Source: an uncultured Prevotella sp.
Lineage (GTDB): Bacteria > Bacteroidota > Bacteroidia > Bacteroidales > Bacteroidaceae
Assembly: GCA_905233245.1 (NCBI GenBank)
Contig: CAJODK010000012.1
Location: 16,359-80,358, forward strand
Direction of reading: 5' to 3'
Length of the DNA: 64,000 nt
Positions 21,598 through 30,300 of this stretch are shown one piece after another. Within the stretch, counting starts at the first letter, position 1. The number at the start of each line of letters is the position of its first letter. The notes below the pieces were generated by a model. The model saw only the letters and a program-made list of their open reading frames with translations. It did no database searches and was not told where the DNA came from. Position numbers and translations under genes: made by a program.

Positions 21598-23814
21598 TTA
21601 ACGAATGAATAACAGTTCGCGATACTTAGGCAGTGGCCACATCGCATCATCGACTATCAGTTCGAGTTTGTCTATCTGATAGCGGATGCTGTCGAGCTTA
21701 GGCTCCACAGTGTCATGGTAGGCTATCGCCTTCTCATGCTCACTCTCTATCTTATTGGCCTTCTTGCGTGCCTCCACCAGCTCATCAACGCCCTTCTCGA
21801 TAGCTCTGGTGCGCTCTGCAATCTCCTCAATGAGTTTGATATTGCGTGCGGAGAGCTGCTCGGTCTTTTCAGCAGAGAATACCGCTGCCATACTGCTCAC
21901 ATTCTTGAGCAACTGGCTCTGATAGCGCGTAGCGACAGGGATGATATGGTTCATAGAGAGGTCGCCGAGCACGCGTGCCTCTATCTGTATCTTCTTGGTG
22001 TAGGTCTCCCACTTTACCTCGTTGCGTGCCTCAAGCTCCTTCTTGGTCATCACGCCAAGGCGCTCGAACATCTGTATGCTCTCTGGGTCAAGGTAGCGCT
22101 CGAAGATGACTGGGCATGACTTCTCCACGTCGAGTCCTCGCTTCTCGGCCTCAGCGACCCACTCATCAGAGTAGCCGTTGCCGTCGAAGCGTATTGGCTT
22201 ACAGGTCTTGATATCCTCGCGCAGTACGTCGATGATAGCGTGGTATGTGGCGCTGTGTCCAGTTCCCTCGAAGGATTTCTCGGTCTCTGCCACACGTGCA
22301 TCAACGCGCTTCTTGAAGTCAGCGAGTGCCTCAGCCACAGCACTATTGAGGGCTATCATGGCGCTGGCGCAGTTGGCCTCGCTGCCTACGGCACGGAACT
22401 CGAAACGGTTGCCCGTGAAGGCGAATGGTGATGTACGGTTGCGGTCGGTATTGTCGATGAAGAGTTCGGGTATCTCCGGTATATCCATCTTCATACCCTG
22501 CTTACCGTCCATGGTGAAGATATTCTCCTTGTCAGCCTTCTCGATATGGTCGAGCAGTTCGGTGAGCTGCTTGCCGAGGAAAGAAGAGATGATGGCTGGT
22601 GGTGCCTCGTTAGCTCCCAGACGGTGTGCGTTGGTAGCAGACATGATGGATGCCTTGAGCAGTCCGTTGTGCTTATACACGCCCATCAGCGTCTCCACGA
22701 TGAAGGTGGCGAAGCGCAGGTTCTGCTCCGGTGTCTTGCCTGGTGCATGGAGGAGTACGCCATTGTCGGTGTTGAGAGACCAGTTGTTGTGCTTACCAGA
22801 ACCATTGATGCCAGCGAAAGGCTTCTCATGGAGGAGTACGCGGAATCCGTGCTTGCGTGCCACGCGCTTCATTACTGACATGAGCAGCATATTGTGGTCA
22901 ACGGCAAGGTTGGTCTCCTCATAGATAGGTGCCAACTCAAACTGGTTTGGTGCCACCTCATTATGACGTGTCTTACAAGGGATGCCCAGTTCGAGTGCCT
23001 GTATCTCGAGGTCGCGCATGAATGCTGCCACGCGCTCAGGGATGCTACCGAAGTAGTGGTCGTCCATCTGCTGGTTCTTGGCAGAGTCGTGTCCCATGAG
23101 TGTCCTGCCTGTGAGCAGCAGGTCGGGACGTGCAGCGTAGAGTCCCTCGTCAACGAGGAAGTACTCCTGCTCCCATCCGAGGTTTGAAGTTACCTTCTTC
23201 ACCTTCGGGTCGAAATAGTGGCACACCTCGGTAGCAGCCACATTGACAGCCTTCAGCGCACGGAGCAGAGGTGCCTTGTAGTCGAGTGCCTCACCAGTGT
23301 ATGAGATGAATACGGTAGGGATACAGAGGGTGTCGTCGATGATGAACACGGGGCTTGTGGGGTCCCAAGCGGAATAGCCGCGAGCCTCGAAGGTGGCGCG
23401 GATACCGCCAGAAGGGAAGCTGGAAGCGTCAGGCTCCTGCTGAACGAGCAGTTTGCCGCTGAACTCCTCTATCATGCCGCCCTTACCGTCGTGCTCTATG
23501 AATGAGTCGTGCTTCTCTGCGGTGCCCTCGGTCAGTGGCTGGAACCAGTGGGTGTAGTGTGTCACGCCCTGTTCCTTAGCCCACTGCATCATGCCTGCTG
23601 CAACGTGGTCGGCAACATGACGGTCGAGGCGCGCGCCATTGTCCATCACGTCAATCATCTGCTCATAGACATCCTTTGGCAGATACTTGTACATCTTCTC
23701 GCGGTTGAAGACCTTGCGTCCGAAATACTCGTAAGGTCTCTCACTTGGTTTTACTACTTCCAGGGGCTTCTTCTTGAAAGCCTCACCTACTACTTGTGAT
23801 CTCAATGATTTCAT
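21598..23814 (-). CDS. glnN: Glutamine synthetase, type III
   Basis: Forms glutamine from glutamate, ammonium and ATP. About 738 residues, the long GSIII type typical of Bacteroidota. Visible: GSIII N-terminal region (THYTHWFQPLTEGTAEKHDS), RATFEARGYSAWDPTSPVFI, NLGWEQEYFLVD (the glutamate-binding E-x-E-like segment), CKTRHNEVAPNQFELAPIY, LLHEKPFAGINGSGKHNNWS (ammonium/glutamate site), NRTSPFAFTGNRFEFRAVGS, and the GSIII-specific helical C-terminus. ATG 23814 is chosen; a GTG at 23859 would add 15 residues but overlaps the dapL stop, and the family begins near MKSLRSQVVGEAF. Last gene of gltB-gltD-dapF-dapL-glnN, 26 nt after dapL. Confidence 0.96.
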   Translation of the reverse strand: MKSLRSQVVGEAFKKKPLEVVKPSERPYEYFGRKVFNREKMYKYLPKDVYEQMIDVMDNGARLDRHVADHVAAGMMQWAKEQGVTHYTHWFQPLTEGTAEKHDSFIEHDGKGGMIEEFSGKLLVQQEPDASSFPSGGIRATFEARGYSAWDPTSPVFIIDDTLCIPTVFISYTGEALDYKAPLLRALKAVNVAATEVCHYFDPKVKKVTSNLGWEQEYFLVDEGLYAARPDLLLTGRTLMGHDSAKNQQMDDHYFGSIPERVAAFMRDLEIQALELGIPCKTRHNEVAPNQFELAPIYEETNLAVDHNMLLMSVMKRVARKHGFRVLLHEKPFAGINGSGKHNNWSLNTDNGVLLHAPGKTPEQNLRFATFIVETLMGVYKHNGLLKASIMSATNAHRLGANEAPPAIISSFLGKQLTELLDHIEKADKENIFTMDGKQGMKMDIPEIPELFIDNTDRNRTSPFAFTGNRFEFRAVGSEANCASAMIALNSAVAEALADFKKRVDARVAETEKSFEGTGHSATYHAIIDVLREDIKTCKPIRFDGNGYSDEWVAEAEKRGLDVEKSCPVIFERYLDPESIQMFERLGVMTKKELEARNEVKWETYTKKIQIEARVLGDLSMNHIIPVATRYQSQLLKNVSSMAAVFSAEKTEQLSARNIKLIEEIAERTRAIEKGVDELVEARKKANKIESEHEKAIAYHDTVEPKLDSIRYQIDKLELIVDDAMWPLPKYRELLFIR

Positions 23815-23840
23815 AATCTTTTTTTTTACTTTTTGGGGGT

Positions 23841-25079
23841 TTAACAATATTTTGTCCACTTTTCTATTCTTCGCAAAGCCTCTTCCGTCCTCTCACGGCT
23901 GCCGAAGGCGGTGAAGCGCACATAGCCCTCGCCGCTGGGGCCGAAGCCGACGCCTGGCGTACATACCACATTAGGACCGTAGAGCATCTGCTCAAAGAAC
24001 TTCCATGATAATGTACCATCGGGCGTCTTCATCCAGATGTATGGGGCATTCTCTCCACCGTAGCATTCATAGCCCAACGAGCGCAGCGTGGAGAGCATCA
24101 TGCGTGCATTGTCCATGTAGTATGCTATCGTAGCCCTGACCTGCTCCTTGCCCTCTGGCGTATAGATAGCCTCAGCAGCACGCTGGGAGATATAGCTCGT
24201 GCCATTGAACTTGGTACACTGGCGACGCAGCCACAGATGATTGAGCTGGATGCGGTTGCCCTCGAAATCGGCTACCGTGACCTCCTTGGGCACTATGGTA
24301 TAGCCGCATCTTACGCCTGTGAATCCTGCCGTCTTGGAGAAGGAACGGAACTCTACGGCGCATTTCCTGGCTCCCCTTATCTCGTATATGCTGTGGGGTA
24401 TTTCGGGGTCCTGTATGTAAGCCTGATATGCTGCATCGTAGAGAATGAGCGCATCGTTCTTAAGGGCGTAGTTGACCCACTTGCGCAGTTCTGCCTTGGA
24501 AATTACAGTACCCGTAGGATTGTTAGGGTAACACAGGTATATGACATCGACATGGCGGTCCTTAGGTATCTCAGGTACAAAGCCGTTCTCCGCCGTAGTG
24601 GGCAGATAGCGCACGTTGGTCCACTTGCCGTCCTCGAATGTGCCGCAGCGTCCTATCATCACGTTAGAGTCGATATAGACGGGATATACGGGGTCGGTCA
24701 CTCCGATGAAGTTGTCCCAGTGGAGCAGTTCCTGGAAGTTGCCCGTGTCAGACTTCGCTCCGTCATTGATAAACACCTCGTCCATATCGAGATGTATGCC
24801 ACGTGGCAGGAAATCATTCTTCAGTATCGCTTCACGCAGGAAGGCATAGCCCTGCTCAGGGCCGTAACCGTGGAAACCCTCAGCGGTAGCCATCTCATCG
24901 GTTGCCTTGTGCATCGCTTCTATTACCGCAGGACAGAGAGGCTGTGTCACGTCGCCTATGCCGAGTGATATCACGTCAGCCTTGGGGTGCATGACCTTGA
25001 AGGCGTTCACCTTCTTTGCTATGTCTGCAAAGAGGTAGTTGTCTTGCAGGTTGAGGAAATGTGTATTTACTAGTGCCAT
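23841..25079 (-). CDS. dapL: LL-diaminopimelate aminotransferase
   Basis: PLP-dependent enzyme that converts tetrahydrodipicolinate plus glutamate directly to LL-diaminopimelate, bypassing the succinylase route of lysine and murein synthesis. 412 residues. Signatures: SLGIGDVTQPLCPAVIEAMH, GFHGYGPEQGYAFLREAI, NDGAKSDTGNFQELL, YLCYPNNPTGTVI, FSKTAGFTGVRCGYTIVP containing the PLP lysine (SFSKTAGFTG), and GFGPSGEGYVRFTAFGSR. Glutamate is its amino donor, which fits its place in an operon with glutamate synthase and glutamine synthetase. Downstream of dapF by 29 nt. Confidence 0.96.
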   Translation of the reverse strand: MALVNTHFLNLQDNYLFADIAKKVNAFKVMHPKADVISLGIGDVTQPLCPAVIEAMHKATDEMATAEGFHGYGPEQGYAFLREAILKNDFLPRGIHLDMDEVFINDGAKSDTGNFQELLHWDNFIGVTDPVYPVYIDSNVMIGRCGTFEDGKWTNVRYLPTTAENGFVPEIPKDRHVDVIYLCYPNNPTGTVISKAELRKWVNYALKNDALILYDAAYQAYIQDPEIPHSIYEIRGARKCAVEFRSFSKTAGFTGVRCGYTIVPKEVTVADFEGNRIQLNHLWLRRQCTKFNGTSYISQRAAEAIYTPEGKEQVRATIAYYMDNARMMLSTLRSLGYECYGGENAPYIWMKTPDGTLSWKFFEQMLYGPNVVCTPGVGFGPSGEGYVRFTAFGSRERTEEALRRIEKWTKYC

Positions 25080-25108
25080 TTATTCTAGGGAGTTAAGGAG
25101 TTAAGGAG

Positions 25109-25915
25109 TTAAAGGGATTCTATTTCACCGTCGAAGACGAAGGCGGCTAGACCAGTCATATAGACGTGATTGTCGTCAGCGCTCCACTCGATGCTGAGTG
25201 TGCCGCCATCCATTATTATATTGCTCTGACGCGGAGCGAGACCTCTGAGGCTGGCTGCCACTGCGGTGGCACATGCTCCTGTGCCGCAAGCCTGAGTGAT
25301 GCCGCTACCCCGCTCCCATACACGAGTACGTATGCTGCCATCTGTCTCGATACGTGCAAACTCTATATTGCAACGCTGCGGGAAGGCAGGATGGTGCTCG
25401 AGGACAGGTCCTGTCACGCCCACCTGGTCGATGTCGTCAGCAAAGATGACATAATGAGGATTGCCCATAGAGACAAAGGTGCCCTCGACCAAGCCGTCAG
25501 CGGCGACGAACTGCGAATCATTGTGCAGTACAGGCTCCAGCATATCGACAGTGACGCTCTCCACAATGTCATTGATGACGTTCAGCTTCAGCGTCTTGAT
25601 GCCTGACAGCGTCTGCAGAAGTATCTCCGTCTTATTCGTCAGCCCCCGCTCATAGAGGTACTTCCCGATACACCTCGATGCATTGCCACACATCATCGCC
25701 TCTGAGCCGTCGGCATTGAAGATGCGCATGGAGAAATCCGCTTCCGGAACAGACGCCTTGTCTATCAGCACGAGACCGTCGGAGCCGATGCCCTTGTGGC
25801 GGTCACTCCACTGTATGGCAGCCTTCGCGGGATCCGCAATGGGGTAGCGTGAGACATCGACATAGATATAGTCGTTGCCTGCACCATGCATCTTAGTGAA
25901 AGGGATTTTACTCAT
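25109..25915 (-). CDS. dapF: Diaminopimelate epimerase
   Basis: Converts LL- to meso-diaminopimelate, the next step after DapL, without cofactor, by a two-cysteine mechanism. 268 residues. [12 protein letters not shown] (10-21) at the N-terminus; first catalytic Cys in [13 protein letters not shown] (about 75-87); second in [20 protein letters not shown] (about 212-231). [10 protein letters not shown] is the conserved central element. Two-lobed DapF architecture at normal length. Together with dapL it makes up a complete two-step LL-DAP to meso-DAP module, inserted between gltD and glnN. Confidence 0.96.
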   Translation of the reverse strand: MSKIPFTKMHGAGNDYIYVDVSRYPIADPAKAAIQWSDRHKGIGSDGLVLIDKASVPEADFSMRIFNADGSEAMMCGNASRCIGKYLYERGLTNKTEILLQTLSGIKTLKLNVINDIVESVTVDMLEPVLHNDSQFVAADGLVEGTFVSMGNPHYVIFADDIDQVGVTGPVLEHHPAFPQRCNIEFARIETDGSIRTRVWERGSGITQACGTGACATAVAASLRGLAPRQSNIIMDGGTLSIEWSADDNHVYMTGLAAFVFDGEIESL

Positions 25916-25942
25916 TCTGAATTATGAATTATGAATTATGCA

Positions 25943-27301
25943 TTATGCATTAAGAAATTCGTCCACCTTCTTTGCAGTTTCTATTCCGCTTGCCATAGCG
26001 CGAACTACGAGAGAGGCGCCACTCTTGGCATCGCCACAGACGAATACGTTGGCAGGATACTCAGGATGCTCAGGCTTCAGGAATCCCATTGCCAAGAGAC
26101 ACAGCTCGGCCTTGATGATTTCGGGCTTGCCCTTCTCTACCATGATGGGGCGACCACCTTCTGGGTTTGGTTTCCAGTCTATCTCCTGAACTTTTACGCC
26201 AGTCAACTTGCCATTCTCGCCCAGGAACTCGAGAGTATTGATATTCCAACGACGTGTGCAGCCTTCTTCGTGGGAAGAGGTCGTCTTGAGAGTGCGAGGC
26301 CAGTTGGGCCAAGGATTCTGAGGATCCTCCGGACCTTCTACCGGACGAGGCATAATCTCTATCTGTGTGACGCTCTTGCATCCCTGACGGTGGGCAGTTC
26401 CGATACAGTCGGAACCCGTATCGCCACCACCAATGACGAGTACATCCTTGCCCTTGGCGGTGATGCGCTCATCCTTACCGAACTCGATGCCAGCCAGCAC
26501 ACGATTTTGCTGAGAGAGCAGTTCGAGAGCAAAGTGTACGCCCTGCAACTCACGGCCTGGTGCCTTGAGGTCTCGGGCGGTTGGGGTGCCTGTGGAGATG
26601 ACGACGGCATCAAATTGCTCTAGATTTTCTAGACTATCTAGATTTTCTAGATTTACGGCTGTGCCGTACTTAAACTCTATGCCCTCCTGCTCCAACAGCG
26701 AGATGCGGCGGTCGATGACTGCCTTATTCAGTTTGAAGTTGGGGATACCATAGCGTAGCAATCCGCCTGCAGCTTCGTTTTTCTCAAATACTGTCACCTG
26801 ATAGCCCATGAGGTTCAGGGCATTGGCAGCAGCCAGACCAGCAGGGCCTGCACCAATGACTGCCACCTTCTTGCCATTGCGCTCGATGTCAGTTCTGGGC
26901 TGTATATAGCCCTCACGGAAAGCGCCCTCGATGATGGCACACTCATCCTCACGGTTGGTGGTTGGTTCGTGATTGAAACGGTTCAGTACGCATGCCTTCT
27001 CGCAGAGCGCCGGACAGATGCGTCCTGTGAACTCCGGGAAGGGATTCGTGGAGGTCAGCAGTTTGAATGCCAGTTCCCAGTCACCCTTGTACAGGGCATC
27101 ATTCCATTCCGGAGCTTTGTTGCCCAGCGGACAAGCCCAGTGGCAGAAGGGTACGCCACAATCCATGCAGCGGCTGGCCTGCAGTTTGCGTTCGCGAGTA
27201 GAGAGCGTCTGCTCCACCTCGCCAAAGTCGTGGATTCTATCGTGAATCGGACGGTAACCCGCCTCCTGGCGGTGTATCTCTAAAAATGCTTTTGGATTTA
27301 T
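25943..27301 (-). CDS. gltD: Glutamate synthase small subunit; no canonical start codon
   Basis: NADPH-side subunit of glutamate synthase: two FAD/NAD(P) Rossmann folds and an N-terminal Fe-S domain pass electrons to GltB. Visible: CMDCGVPFCHWACPLGNKAP, ICPALCEKACV (Fe-S cysteines), VAVIGAGPAGLAAANALNLM (FAD), VLVIGGGDTGSDCIGTAHRQ (NADPH), and VFVCGDAKSGASLVVRAMASG at the end. The first standard start in frame is GTG 27217, but about 28 conserved codons precede it (NPKAFLEIHRQEAGYRPIHD and DFGEVEQTL), matching the family N-terminus. The in-frame codons between the gltB stop and this sequence are TTA TCA ATT ATA, so initiation must be at ATT (27304) or ATA (27301), or the true ATG has mutated. 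Starts about 9 nt after gltB. Confidence 0.93.
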   Translation of the reverse strand: MNPKAFLEIHRQEAGYRPIHDRIHDFGEVEQTLSTRERKLQASRCMDCGVPFCHWACPLGNKAPEWNDALYKGDWELAFKLLTSTNPFPEFTGRICPALCEKACVLNRFNHEPTTNREDECAIIEGAFREGYIQPRTDIERNGKKVAVIGAGPAGLAAANALNLMGYQVTVFEKNEAAGGLLRYGIPNFKLNKAVIDRRISLLEQEGIEFKYGTAVNLENLDSLENLEQFDAVVISTGTPTARDLKAPGRELQGVHFALELLSQQNRVLAGIEFGKDERITAKGKDVLVIGGGDTGSDCIGTAHRQGCKSVTQIEIMPRPVEGPEDPQNPWPNWPRTLKTTSSHEEGCTRRWNINTLEFLGENGKLTGVKVQEIDWKPNPEGGRPIMVEKGKPEIIKAELCLLAMGFLKPEHPEYPANVFVCGDAKSGASLVVRAMASGIETAKKVDEFLNA

Positions 27302-27310
27302 AATTGATAA

Positions 27311-30300
27311 TTAGTAGTCGCGCTGGATGTCAGCAATCTTCTCGTGAAGGCGTGCCATCTTCTCTTCCTCGAGCACGCGCTTATACTCTATAGGTACTAC
27401 CTGGATGAAGTCCTCGATGTAGCGATGCCAGTCGTCGAGCATACGACCTGCGAGAGCCGAACCCGTGTGCAGGTAGTGCTGACGGATGAGCTCGAGCAAC
27501 TCCTTGCGCGATACGCTGTCCTCGACCAACGAGAGTTCCACCATGTCCATATTGCAGAAGTAGTCGAAGGTATGGTCGGGGTCATAGACGTATGCCACAC
27601 CGCCACTCATACCAGCGGCGAAGTTACGGCCCGTCTTGCCCAGTACCACCACACGACCGCCAGTCATGTACTCGCAGCAGTGGTCGCCAGCACCCTCGAT
27701 AACGGCGATAGCACCTGAGTTGCGCACACCGAAGCGCTCGCCCACCTTACCATTGATGTAGAGTTCGCCGGAGGTGGCACCATACAGTCCGGTGTTGCCA
27801 GCTATGATATTATCCTCAGCCCTGAAGTCATCACTGCGACGGGCAGGAGGCAGAATAGAAATGCGTCCGCCACTGAGGCCCTTACCAAAGTAGTCGTTGG
27901 TCTCACCCTCTAGGCGCAAATCCAGTCCGCGAACGGCGAAGGCACCGAAGCTCTGACCAGCCGAGCCCTTGAACTTAATCTTAATGGTTCCGTCGGGCAG
28001 TCCCTGCTCACCATATTTCTGGGCGATGACGCCACTCAGCATGGTACCCACAGCACGGTCGGTATTCTTGATGATGTAGTCGAGTGTCACCTCCTCCTGA
28101 GAGTCGATGGCCTTCTGCGCAGCACGAATCATCTCCTCGTCCTTCACGCCCGTCACCTTAGTGTAGGCGCCGCGGTCCCAGTACAGATTCTTGTCTGTCT
28201 CCGGCTTATGCAGCAGACGGGCGAAGTCGATGGTCTTCTGCTTGTCGCTAGCATTGGTAGTATCCACCTCGATGAGCTCCGTGCGACCGATGATTTCCTT
28301 CAGTGAGTGAACGCCGATTTCAGCGAGATATTCGCGTACCTGCTCTGCCAGGAAGGTGAAGAAGTTAACCACGTACTCAGCGCGGCCCTCGAAGTGCTTG
28401 CGCAACTCCGGATTCTGTGTAGCCACACCCATAGGACAGGTATTGGTGTTACACTTACGCATCATAACACAACCCAGCACTATCAGCGGCAGCGTGCCAA
28501 ACGAGAACTCATCAGCGCCCAGCATCGCCATGATAATCACATCCTTGGCTGTCTTCAACTGTCCGTCGGTCTGCAGGCGAACCTGATTACGCAGACCATT
28601 GATAACCAGTGTCTGCTGAGTCTCTGCAAGTCCTATTTCCGGCGAGATACCAGCGAAGCGCATGCTTGATGCCGGGCTGGCACCCGTACCACCCTCAGCA
28701 CCTGAGATGACAATGAGGTCGGCCTTAGCCTTAGCCACACCAGCGGCGATGGTTCCTACGCCACTCTCGGCTACCAGTTTTACGCTGACAGCAGCTGTAG
28801 GGTTGATATTCTTCAGGTCGAAGATGAGCTGCGCCAGGTCCTCGATACTATAGATATCGTGATGCGGTGGTGGCGAAATGAGCGAGATGCCAGGAATGGC
28901 GTTACGCGTCTTGGCAATAATCTCGTTGACCTTGAAGCCAGGCAACTGTCCGCCCTCACCAGGCTTAGCACCCTGTGCCACCTTAATCTGTATCTCCTCA
29001 GCATTCACCAGATACTCGGCAGTCACGCCAAAACGTCCTGATGCAATCTGTTTGGTCTTACTGCTCAGCGATACGCCGTCCACCTCTGAGTGGTAGCGGG
29101 CATTGTCCTCACCACCCTCGCCAGTGTTACTGCGTGCACCAAGTTTGTTCATAGCCAGTGCCAGTGCCTCGTGGGCCTCGATGCTCAGCGCACCAAAACT
29201 CATGGCGCCGGTCACGAAGTGCTTCACGATGCTCTCTACAGGCTCCACCTCGTCGATAGGAGTAGGCTTGGCAGCCTTCTTGAATCCTAAGAAGTCACGG
29301 ATAAAGATAGGACTCTCCTTTTCATCGACTATCTTTGCCCAGTCCTTAAACTTATCGTAGTTGCCCTGACGGGTAGCCAACTGCAGCTTAGCGATGGTCT
29401 CAGGGTTCCATGCATGCCTGATGCCATCCTTGCGCCAAGCGAACAGACCATGGTTCTGCAACATAGCCTGCTCCTTGGCAGCCTCGTGCAGACGGATGGC
29501 ATCGCGGGCAATCTCCTTCAGACCTACACCTCCGATGGTGCTCACCTCCGTACCGAAGTAGCGGCGCAACAGGTCTTCGCTAAGTCCGATGCTCTCGAAA
29601 ATCTTGGCACCGCGATAGCTACGGATAGTCGAGATACCCATCTTGCTCATAATCTTCTTAAGACCCTTATCCACAGCCCTGATATAGTTTTTCTCGGCAG
29701 TAGCATACTCCTCCTGAATCTTGTGCCTCTTCACCAAATCATCCAGCACGGCGAACGTCATGTAAGGACACAGGGCACTGGCACCGTAGCCCAGCAACAA
29801 CGCTGCGTGCATCACCTCGCGGATTTCACCACTCTCCACAATCAGAGCAGTCTGCACGCGCTTACCCACACTAATCAGGTAGTGGTGAACGGCTGAAACA
29901 GCAAGCAGTGATGGGATGTAGAAACCTCCCCCCTGCCCCTCCCGAGGAGGGGTGATTTCTACCTTGTCTGTGAGGATGATGTAGTTCACGCCTTCATCCA
30001 CGCTGGCTTCTGCATCTTTGCAAAGTTTATCAAGAGCAATGCGCAACCGCTCCCCTCCCTGGGAGGGGCCGGGGGAGGTTACCATAGCCAGTTTCTTCGT
30101 CTTAAATCCCTTGTAGCGGATGTTACAAAGTATATCAAGTTGAGTGTTGGTCAGCACAGGCTGTGGCAGGCGCACCATCTTACAATTAGATGCATCGGGC
30201 GTCAGGATGTTCTTGCCTACGGCACCGATGTACTCCGTCAGGCTCATCACCAGTTCCTCACGGATAGGGTCGATGGCAGGGTTGGTAACCTGTGCAAACT

